From SR-FBR-E99 sp963732365 (GTDB taxonomy: Bacteria > Bacteroidota > Bacteroidia > Bacteroidales > VadinHA17), in the NCBI GenBank assembly GCA_963732365.1, contig CAVSZC010000005.1, positions 496,001 through 560,000 of the forward strand: DNA of 64,000 nucleotides, written 5' to 3'. The notes under the pieces are model-generated. The model saw nothing but the letters and a program-made list of their open reading frames with translations. It made no database searches and had not been told where the DNA came from. Positions 44,572 through 51,926 of this stretch are shown here, piece after piece (positions within the stretch are counted from its first letter, which is position 1; every line of letters begins with the position of its first letter). The position numbers and the translations under genes are program-made.

Positions 44572-45802
44572 CTCTGCTCTTTTTATTCTCTTTCAGGTAT
44601 CTGCGTGAGAGGTAGTTTACCGGATACCATGCAGCACCATATCCGATTGTCATCACAGTTGCCGCAACAACAAAAAAATCAATGAGTTGCATCTTAACGG
44701 GATAGGAGTTTATCAGGAGAGAGTCACCTGCAAGCTTAACAATGTTAAAATGCTGCTGGGCTGCACACAGTAGGAAGCCCGTGATCAGTCCAAGGCATGT
44801 ACCGATAAACGAGATCATCCATCCTTCATAAATGAATATGCGCCTGATAAGTGAGTTGTCGGCACCCAGGCTTTTGAGAATGCCGATATCCCTCTCCTTT
44901 TCAATGATCAGCATCGTCAGCGAGCCGATGATGTTGAAGGAAGCGATTATCAGGATAAAGGTCAGTATCACAAAGATTGCCAGTCTTTCGGCCTTCATCA
45001 CTTTGTAAAATATCTCCTGCTGCTCGTACCGGTTCTGAACAAGGAACTGATCGCCCATTACATTTTTTATTGCCCTCTGTGTCTGTTTAAGGTCTGAGCC
45101 GGGCCTTAGCCTTATTTCAATAGAGCTTATTTCTTTAGTATAGGCAAGAAGATCCCTGACAAAATCGATAGGAAGGAAGACATATTTTGAATCAAACTCC
45201 TGTTCTACGGCAAAGATGCCCGAGAAATGGACAAATCTCCGGGTAAATGCGTTTTCAGGATTCAGGCTGAGGCGGGAAGTACGGTCAGGGATATAGATAG
45301 CCAGGGGAGATACAAAATTCAGTCGCATTCCAAGGTGGTTTGCAACACCCAGTCCTGCAATGGCATAGGGTCTTCCGGTTTCACTCCTGAGAATGAAGTC
45401 ACCGTCCCACATTGCAGTGTCGAGGTCGGTAACCTCTCTGTAATTGAGAGAGACTCCCTTGACTGTGGCAATATACTGCTGGTCATCATAGCGGAGCAGC
45501 GCGTTCTCTTCGAGTGTCTCAGCCCATACCTCCACGCCGTCAATTTCTGACAGCCTGGTGAGCATGAGGGTATCAGGGGTGAAGACCTTTCCCATGACGG
45601 GGGTTATCCTGATCTCGGGGTCAGATGTGCTGAAGATTGCCTTAACCATCTCTTCAAGGCCGTTGAAGACGGAGAGTATGGTTATCAGTGCCATGGTGCC
45701 TACGGTTACTCCCGCCACAGATATTGCAGAAATCACATTTATGGCATTTCGCGATTTTTTCGCGAACAGGTATCTCTTTGCTATGTAAAGTGACAGCTTC
45801 AT
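44552..45802 (-). CDS. FtsX-like ABC permease (LolC/E type)
   Basis: 416 residues with a membrane segment near the N-terminus (~22-45), a large periplasmic MacB-like domain, and three C-terminal membrane segments (FtsX fold; LTFILIIASFNIIGSLTMLI, with KERDIGILKSLGA between). This topology is that of LolC/LolE, which extract lipoproteins from the inner membrane for transfer to the outer membrane. The lolD-type ATPase is not adjacent. It is translationally coupled to the methyltransferase upstream (4-base overlap) and to the DUF4296 lipoprotein downstream. Confidence 0.85.
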   Translation of the reverse strand: MKLSLYIAKRYLFAKKSRNAINVISAISVAGVTVGTMALITILSVFNGLEEMVKAIFSTSDPEIRITPVMGKVFTPDTLMLTRLSEIDGVEVWAETLEENALLRYDDQQYIATVKGVSLNYREVTDLDTAMWDGDFILRSETGRPYAIAGLGVANHLGMRLNFVSPLAIYIPDRTSRLSLNPENAFTRRFVHFSGIFAVEQEFDSKYVFLPIDFVRDLLAYTKEISSIEIRLRPGSDLKQTQRAIKNVMGDQFLVQNRYEQQEIFYKVMKAERLAIFVILTFILIIASFNIIGSLTMLIIEKERDIGILKSLGADNSLIRRIFIYEGWMISFIGTCLGLITGFLLCAAQQHFNIVKLAGDSLLINSYPVKMQLIDFFVVAATVMTIGYGAAWYPVNYLSRRYLKENKKSRDEHQIN

Positions 45803-46614
45803 CTGTTTTTTTCTGCAACGACAAGTAACCCGGTTCCCCTGCTATGAGTGATATTAAGGTCTGCAAAGTTCAGCAGCAGGACGAACGGCATGACCACAAG
45901 ATAATAGAACGGGAGGATAATGAAGAACAGTTTTGAGACTGAAAGCAACATCACCGGGTATTTCATTGAGAGTCTCCATGCTATTGAGCCTGGCATTCCG
46001 TAGGTATATGATACGGAAACACGGTTGAATCCCGCGTCCATAAGTTTATCCGTTATCTCCTCTTTTCCGTAGCCGTCACGGACATGTTCGCCGATAAAAG
46101 ACTGATCATCATCGGAATGTACGTCAGAGCCCCCCATGTCAGAGGGGGTTGAGATAACCAGTTTGCCATTGATGTTCATTGATTTGAAGAAGGAAGCAAA
46201 GACGGTGCAGTCTTCTTCGATATGCTCCATTACGTCAACACACAGTATCAGGTCATAATTGCCCGGGGGGCTCCATGTAACAAGGTCGGCCTCAAGTGCA
46301 TGAACTCTCTCTTTCAGGTCAGCTGCCGTGAAGAAGGCATTGCAGTCAGCCACCTGTTCACTCTTTATGTCAGCGCCAGTGATGTTCCACTTCGTGAATA
46401 CTGAAGCCATCCACCATGAATACTGGCCAAAGCCCATCCCCGCATCAAGCACTGAGGCGGAAGAGGGGAGGCTGCTGCTGATCCTCCTCAGTGTCTTTCT
46501 CACATGCCACGAGCGGAGGAGAAGTATATTCAGGAGAATGTAGAAGAGTTTTCTGAGCAGCGGATGACGGTTAAACAGACGTCCGAGGAGTTCCTTGATA
46601 GGGTCATAATGCAT
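45799..46614 (-). CDS. Class I SAM-dependent methyltransferase, membrane-tethered
   Basis: 271 residues. SAM motif I is VLDAGMGFGQYSWWMA and DLILCVDVMEHIEEDC is motif II/III, as in Methyltransf_11-type enzymes. The C-terminus has a hydrophobic segment (FFIILPFYYLVVMPFVLLLN) that should anchor it to the membrane, suggesting a lipid or lipid-linked substrate. It lies 5 bases after rbfA in the same operon. Substrate unknown. Confidence 0.8.
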   Translation of the reverse strand: MHYDPIKELLGRLFNRHPLLRKLFYILLNILLLRSWHVRKTLRRISSSLPSSASVLDAGMGFGQYSWWMASVFTKWNITGADIKSEQVADCNAFFTAADLKERVHALEADLVTWSPPGNYDLILCVDVMEHIEEDCTVFASFFKSMNINGKLVISTPSDMGGSDVHSDDDQSFIGEHVRDGYGKEEITDKLMDAGFNRVSVSYTYGMPGSIAWRLSMKYPVMLLSVSKLFFIILPFYYLVVMPFVLLLNFADLNITHSRGTGLLVVAEKNR

Positions 46615-46619
46615 CGGCC

Positions 46620-46958
46620 TTATTCCTTGAGCAGGTTACTGATATTGTCGATATAGTCATTGCTGTCATCAATGAAGAAAGCTATTTCAGGTATTATCCT
46701 CAGCTGGTTGCGGATCTTCTGTCCCAGCTCATACCTTATCTTGGGAACGTGGCTCCGGATGTTTGTCAGCACTTCATCAGACTTTTCTGACGGGAAGATG
46801 CTCACCCACGTCTTGGCGAACGAGAGGTCAGGGCTGATGCGCACTTCGGTCACAGAGATCATCCTGCCGGGGGCAAGCTCTCCGGTATGATGAAGTATGA
46901 TCTCTGCAAGCTCCTTTTGTATCAGCCTTGCAACTTTCTTCTGCCGCGTTGAATCCAT
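46620..46958 (-). CDS. rbfA: Ribosome-binding factor A
   Basis: 112 residues, the family length. It has the KH-like fold start RQKKVARLIQKELAEIILHH and the ISVTEVRISPDLSFAKTWVS segment that defines the family. It aids 30S maturation (16S rRNA 5' end). First gene of a seven-gene minus-strand operon (rbfA, methyltransferase, LolC-like, DUF4296, amidohydrolase, radical SAM, glycosyltransferase), with gaps of 5, 5 and 26 bases and overlaps at the other junctions. Confidence 0.93.
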   Translation of the reverse strand: MDSTRQKKVARLIQKELAEIILHHTGELAPGRMISVTEVRISPDLSFAKTWVSIFPSEKSDEVLTNIRSHVPKIRYELGQKIRNQLRIIPEIAFFIDDSNDYIDNISNLLKE

Positions 46959-46976
46959 CTTGATTTAATTTCACTG

Positions 46977-46992
46977 CAAAAATACAAAAATA
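46977..46992 (-). promoter_or_regulatory. Tandem -7 boxes of the rbfA operon
   Basis: The minus strand has two adjoining TATTTTTG boxes (46977-46984 and 46985-46992), 18 and 26 bases before the ATG. No TTTG at -33 for either. Confidence 0.4.
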
Positions 46993-47063
46993 GTTGCAGC
47001 AGGGGTTCTGTCGGTAAGGTGAGAGAAAGAAAGATTGCGGGGATGAGATTTCCATAATATGTC

Positions 47064-47071
47064 TATTTTTG
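47064..47071 (+). promoter_or_regulatory. -7 box of trpS
   Basis: TATTTTTG lies 21 bases before the ATG at 47093 and overlaps a TTG (47069) that would otherwise extend the frame. Confidence 0.45.
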
Positions 47072-47092
47072 TGGCGGAAACAATACTTTTCG

Positions 47093-48082
47093 ATGGATAC
47101 GGTAGTAAGCGGCATACGGTCAACAGGCAATCTTCACCTTGGGAACTATTTCGGTGCCCTGAAAAACTTCCTCAGGATGCAGGAGGAAAACCACTGTTAT
47201 TTTTTTATAGCTGATTATCATTCGCTTACCACGCATCCTCACCCTGATGACATTCATGGCAACATCAGGCAGGTGCTGGCAGAATACCTTGCCTGCGGCA
47301 TTGACCCCGAGAAGGCGACGGTTTATGTCCAGAGCGATGTTCCGGAGGTGACTGAGTTATATCTTTTGCTTAACATGAACGCTTATGTCGGGGAGCTTGA
47401 GCGCACCACGTCATTTAAGGAGAAGATACGCAAGCAGCCTGACAACATTAATGCCGGCCTGCTCACCTATCCTGTGCTCATGGCCGCCGACATCATCATT
47501 CACAAGGCACACAAGGTCCCGGTAGGCAAGGATCAGGAGCAGCATCTGGAGATGACCAGGCGCTTTGCGCGCCGTTTCAACACCATGTACGGGGTTGAAT
47601 ACTTCCCCGAGCCTGATGCATATAACTTCGGCAGGCAACTTGTAAAGATACCGGGTCTCGACGGCACGGGCAAGATGGGTAAGAGTGAAGGCAACGGGAT
47701 ATTTCTTGCTGACACGCCCGCGGAGATAAGGAAAAAGGTCATGAGGGCCGTAACTGATGCCGGGCCCGAGAAACCCGGTTCAGAGCCAAGTGAACCGGTC
47801 AAAAACCTGTTCACCATAATGGGTGTGGTTTCCGAACCTTCAACCGTGGCCTTCTTCAGAGAGAAGCATGCATCATGTGAGATAAGGTACGGTGATATGA
47901 AGAAACAGCTGGCCGAGGATATCATTAAGGTAACGGAACCTATCAGGGTACGCATAAATGAGATCATCAGTGATCCTGTTTACCTGAGGAAGGTGGTTTC
48001 ACGGGGAGCGGAGAAAGCGCGTGCCAGCGCCTCGGCCACCGTCAGGGAGGTGAGGGAGATAATCGGATACAGACCGTTCTGA
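47093..48082 (+). CDS. trpS: Tryptophanyl-tRNA synthetase
   Basis: Class I synthetase, ~329 residues from the ATG at 47093 (MDTVVSGIRSTGNLHLGNYF). The HIGH-type motif is NLHLGNYFGAL, the KMSKS-type loop KMGKSEGN, and VGKDQEQHLEMTR is the conserved dimer/active-site segment. I reject the upstream TTG start because it overlaps the -7 box. Confidence 0.95.
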   Translation: MDTVVSGIRSTGNLHLGNYFGALKNFLRMQEENHCYFFIADYHSLTTHPHPDDIHGNIRQVLAEYLACGIDPEKATVYVQSDVPEVTELYLLLNMNAYVGELERTTSFKEKIRKQPDNINAGLLTYPVLMAADIIIHKAHKVPVGKDQEQHLEMTRRFARRFNTMYGVEYFPEPDAYNFGRQLVKIPGLDGTGKMGKSEGNGIFLADTPAEIRKKVMRAVTDAGPEKPGSEPSEPVKNLFTIMGVVSEPSTVAFFREKHASCEIRYGDMKKQLAEDIIKVTEPIRVRINEIISDPVYLRKVVSRGAEKARASASATVREVREIIGYRPF

Positions 48083-48092
48083 CGGAACAGTA

Positions 48093-49277
48093 TTAAATGT
48101 TGACTGCAGGAGCTCTCTCAAAGGGAGCGTCCCTGTCGAAGAGATACCTGTATGTTATATGGGTCTTGATAATCCTGGCACCTATCTGATCAAGCAGATG
48201 CATCATCGAGGGATTGTAATCGCCAATCCAGTTCATCTCCAGATCCTTATACCTGAAATCTTTCGAGAGTGCCAGTTTTGCGAAAGCCATTATCAGGGCG
48301 CCTTCCACCCCTTTGCGCTGATGTTCAGGTACAATGCCGAAGATCTGGCCAAAAGCCTTTGTAAGCTCTCCTGAAAAGTGTCTGTACCATAGAAACTTCA
48401 TCTTGCCGATGAGGTTTAGCCTACCGTTAAGATGCCTGATTATCTGGTTTACTTCAGGGAGCATCAGGAAGAAGCAGACAGGTTCATCTTTGTAGAATCC
48501 GAACCAGAGAAGCTTTTCATCGAGAACAGGCCTGAGGCTTTTCATCAGCAACCTGGCATGCCCTTCACTGATGGTTTTCACCCCCGGGAATCGTGCCCAT
48601 CCTTTGTTATATACTATCATGAAGTTGCGTGTTATGTCACGCATTTCTGTACGCTTCATGTACCTGAAGGAGTAGTCAGGATTTGAAAATATCCTTTCCG
48701 CCTTTACTTTTATGACATCGCTGAGGCCGTTGTCATTGATGGGTGTATAATAGGTGTACTGTTCAAAATAATTCTTAAAACCATATTTTTCAAACAGTTC
48801 CCTGTAATAAGGCGGGTTGTAGGGAACGCAGTAATTGGGTGGCAGGAAGCCGTCAACGAGCAGCCCCCACCAGCGGTCCCGTTCCCCGAAATTCACAGGT
48901 CCTTCCATCACTTTCATCCCTTTCTCTTCCAGCCAGTCACGGCAAGCGTCAAAGAGAATAAAAGCAGCCTTTTGATCATTAATACATTCAAAGAATCCCA
49001 TTCCTCCCACTGGCATCTGGCCGGCATTTGCTATTTTCCTGCTGTAAAACGCAGCCACACGGCCCACTGCAGTGCCTTTGTCATCCTTCAAGAGCCACCT
49101 GACCGCTTCCCCGTTTCTGAACTGGGTGTTAAGCGAGGGGGTGAATATGGCCTCAACATCCTTTATGAGTGGCTTGATCCAGTTCGGATCTCCCATGTTG
49201 ATGAATGCAGGAAGTTCATGAAACTCCCTGATCTCCTTTCTTGTAGATACTTCTGAAAGATGAAATTCCCCGTTCAT
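48093..49277 (-). CDS. Acyltransferase-fold (GNAT-like) hypothetical protein
   Basis: 394 residues. The C-terminal third contains GIVPEHQRKGVEGALIMAFAKLA, which resembles the acyl-CoA-binding V/I-x-P-x-x-R-x-x-G/A loop of GNAT proteins. The N-terminal half (EVSTRKEIREFHELP..., GPVNFGERDRWWGLLVDGF) looks like a second, degenerate copy of the fold. The family is common in Bacteroidetes and uncharacterised. It converges on trpS with a 10-base gap. No signal peptide. Confidence 0.65.
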   Translation of the reverse strand: MNGEFHLSEVSTRKEIREFHELPAFINMGDPNWIKPLIKDVEAIFTPSLNTQFRNGEAVRWLLKDDKGTAVGRVAAFYSRKIANAGQMPVGGMGFFECINDQKAAFILFDACRDWLEEKGMKVMEGPVNFGERDRWWGLLVDGFLPPNYCVPYNPPYYRELFEKYGFKNYFEQYTYYTPINDNGLSDVIKVKAERIFSNPDYSFRYMKRTEMRDITRNFMIVYNKGWARFPGVKTISEGHARLLMKSLRPVLDEKLLWFGFYKDEPVCFFLMLPEVNQIIRHLNGRLNLIGKMKFLWYRHFSGELTKAFGQIFGIVPEHQRKGVEGALIMAFAKLALSKDFRYKDLEMNWIGDYNPSMMHLLDQIGARIIKTHITYRYLFDRDAPFERAPAVNI

Positions 49278-49359
49278 TACCCTGGCATTAACCTAACGAG
49301 GCTGAAATTTAATCAATCTTTCCGAAATATAACAGGGAAACAAAGCGGTGAGGCAGGTG

Positions 49360-51765
49360 TCAGATCCTTATTCTGGCAGAGAAAATGAAGTTTCTGCCCG
49401 GCGAGACAATGCCTGATGAATAGGGCCTGTATCTTACGTCAAGGATATTTTCAATCCCGACAGTCAGATCCAGTCTGTTGGCGACATTAAATGAAGATTT
49501 GAGGTTCAGGGTAAACCATCCCGGTGACCAGGGGTTACCGTTTTCATCAGTTGCATATAAATATGCTTTGTCTTTTTCGCTGGGTGCGAGTTTATCATAA
49601 GGGACACTGCCGTTGTAAAGGGCATAGAAGTCAGCCTTAACAGCCCCTTTTTCATAAGTCAGGTGAGTAGCTCCGAAAACAGGCGGTACATGGCGGAGCG
49701 GTTCGTTTGCGTCATCATGACCTGATGTAAGGCTGAGCATCGTCTTTACTCTCAGTGCAGGATGTGGCTTCAGCTCTGCCTTGAGCTGAGCGCCGTATAT
49801 TATTGCATAGCCGGCGTTCACCAGGGCATAGACATCACTCACCTCACCCTGATAGATAATAGTCGGCTGATTGTTAAAGAGAAACTCCTCCCGTACCATT
49901 GCGTCATCAAGGTAGGAGAAGAAGCATGTGACATCTGCATGGATGAATCTGCCGGCTTCAGCTGATGCGCCTATATCGATATTATACAGATATTCAGGCT
50001 TCAGGTCAGGGTTGGGAACAACCACCACACCGGGTGCCGATTCAAATACTTTGCCCATGTCATCAAGGTTGGGCGCCCTGAATCCGGTAGACAGGTTCAG
50101 TGTTACATCAGTTTTCTTATCAGGCCTGTAGACAAAGCCAACAGCCCCTGTTACAGCGCTGTTTGCGACTTTTATTTCTGTGAAGGGGAAGTTGTAAAAG
50201 GAGTTGTCTGCGATCTCCGAATTGAGTGAGACGAAATTGTACCTTATGCCAGTACTGAGAGAGTATTTCTCACTGAGGTTATATTTATACCCTCCATACG
50301 CGGCAAAACTGTTATATATGTTTTTTCCGTTCGGGTACCGTGATCCGGCGGGTTCTGTTTCTCCTGAAAGAATATCCCTGTTTTCGGCAGTGCTTTTTAT
50401 GTCATTGAAGACATACTCGGCACCGTAATATAGCAGGCTGTTTTTCTCTCCGGGGGTCTTGTCGAAATCAAGATTGACAGACCAGATTCCGACTTTCTCC
50501 TCCTGCTCGTACAGAGTGACATTGTCATATTTGCGGTCGTGACGACTTTCACTGTAGTCCTGCCTTGCAACCGTAAACCTTACCTCATCAAACAGCGATG
50601 ACTGTTTTGTATACCTGGCCATAGCGCTGTTCATCATCCAGACCTGTGGCCCGTAATACCAGTCGCCATATCTCAGGACACCCTCCTTTTTCTGGATGAG
50701 CCTGTCATAACGGGGAACGTCAGAAAGCTGAGAGTAGTGGTTTGCCAGCGTAATGTCAAGATTATGCGTCAGCCTGAAGCGCAGCTTGTTCATGATATTA
50801 AGCTGTGAATAACCCGACGCAACCTGTTCGAGGGGGTCATCATTGATAATAGTTGTGTCGCCGGTTGAAGTGCGTGCCTGGTATTCATTACGCAGATATT
50901 CAGGGTATTTCCATGAACCCATCTTCAGGTGGCCGAAGTCTGACCATGATACTGATGTAAGAAATGCTATTTTGCTGCTGCCGATATTCAGATCGAGATG
51001 GAAGGTCTTTTCATCAGCTGCTGATGAATAGCGGGCAAGTGCTTCTGCCTTGTAGTATACAGAGTCCCCCGTTGAATAGAGTGCTCTTTTCGTATGAAAG
51101 TCCATCACCCCCCCCAGTGCGTCACTGCCATACATTGTGGCGCCGGGCCCGAATATCACCTCGGTGCGGTCTATCATTGACGGATCAAGAGAGAGGATAT
51201 TCTGTATGTTTCCTTCACGGTAGATTGCATTGTTCATTCTGACGCCGTCAATAACAATAAGGACCCTGTTTGTGGCAAAACCTCTTATCATCGGGCTTCC
51301 TCCTCCCAACTGGCTCTTCTGGACATAAACATCACCGCTTAAAGATATCAGGTCGGCTGTTGTCTGGGGATTATGGAGCCTTATTGCCGGGAGTGAGACA
51401 GTAGTTATCAGGTTAGGCACTTCGTCAGACCGCTGTTCATATCTGTGGGCTGAGACGATAAACTCTTCAACCTCAAAGGTTTTTGTGACGAGTTTTACGA
51501 CCCATCCTGCTTTCTCAAGTTCGGGCAGGGTATAAGAGGCCCTTTCATAGGAAAAGTGCTGGAAATGGACCGGCTGATCTTTTTTAAATCCTTCAAGGCT
51601 TGCTTTCCCTGCATAGTTTGTATAGCCGAATTGTGTGCGGTCATCATTGTAAATAGCAGCATCAGCTACGGGCCTGCCGTCTTCAGATGACAGTACCGTA
51701 ACGGTCTGGGAAATGACAGACAGAGAAAAAGGCAATAGTATTACAATAAACGCAAGCCGCCTCAT
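49360..51765 (-). CDS. TonB-dependent outer-membrane receptor
   Basis: About 801 residues from the ATG at 51765, which gives a signal peptide (MRRLAFIVILLPFSLSVISQ). A short carboxypeptidase-regulatory-like domain (~20-100) precedes the plug, which has SPMIRGFATNRVLIVIDGVR and VIFGPGATMYGSDALGGVM. The rest is a 22-stranded-type barrel ending in NFIFSARIRI. There is no SusD partner, so it is not a RagA/SusC-type glycan system. The plug resembles heme/siderophore/cobalamin receptors; the ligand cannot be assigned. Confidence 0.85.
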   Translation of the reverse strand: MRRLAFIVILLPFSLSVISQTVTVLSSEDGRPVADAAIYNDDRTQFGYTNYAGKASLEGFKKDQPVHFQHFSYERASYTLPELEKAGWVVKLVTKTFEVEEFIVSAHRYEQRSDEVPNLITTVSLPAIRLHNPQTTADLISLSGDVYVQKSQLGGGSPMIRGFATNRVLIVIDGVRMNNAIYREGNIQNILSLDPSMIDRTEVIFGPGATMYGSDALGGVMDFHTKRALYSTGDSVYYKAEALARYSSAADEKTFHLDLNIGSSKIAFLTSVSWSDFGHLKMGSWKYPEYLRNEYQARTSTGDTTIINDDPLEQVASGYSQLNIMNKLRFRLTHNLDITLANHYSQLSDVPRYDRLIQKKEGVLRYGDWYYGPQVWMMNSAMARYTKQSSLFDEVRFTVARQDYSESRHDRKYDNVTLYEQEEKVGIWSVNLDFDKTPGEKNSLLYYGAEYVFNDIKSTAENRDILSGETEPAGSRYPNGKNIYNSFAAYGGYKYNLSEKYSLSTGIRYNFVSLNSEIADNSFYNFPFTEIKVANSAVTGAVGFVYRPDKKTDVTLNLSTGFRAPNLDDMGKVFESAPGVVVVPNPDLKPEYLYNIDIGASAEAGRFIHADVTCFFSYLDDAMVREEFLFNNQPTIIYQGEVSDVYALVNAGYAIIYGAQLKAELKPHPALRVKTMLSLTSGHDDANEPLRHVPPVFGATHLTYEKGAVKADFYALYNGSVPYDKLAPSEKDKAYLYATDENGNPWSPGWFTLNLKSSFNVANRLDLTVGIENILDVRYRPYSSGIVSPGRNFIFSARIRI

Positions 51766-51894
51766 AAATAAATCAGTTGCACTGTGTGCCATTGCACAAA
51801 AAGTATTCCACAATCACTTCTCCGGAAATGTTCCTCAGCATTTTCAACGGAATAACCTATGAAAGGTTCTTCACCACGGCAAATTAATATTTTA

Positions 51895-51902
51895 TATTTT
51901 TG
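51895..51902 (+). promoter_or_regulatory. -7 box of the DUF3352-like gene
   Basis: TATTTTTG, 24 bases before the GTG start at 51927. No clear -33 box. Confidence 0.4.
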
Positions 51903-51926
51903 AGTCAGTAACCTTAATCGATAATT

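Noticed and set aside
51766..51926. Cobalamin riboswitch before the TonB-dependent receptor
   Set aside because: The region is short and AT-rich, with no conserved B12 elements or long leader.
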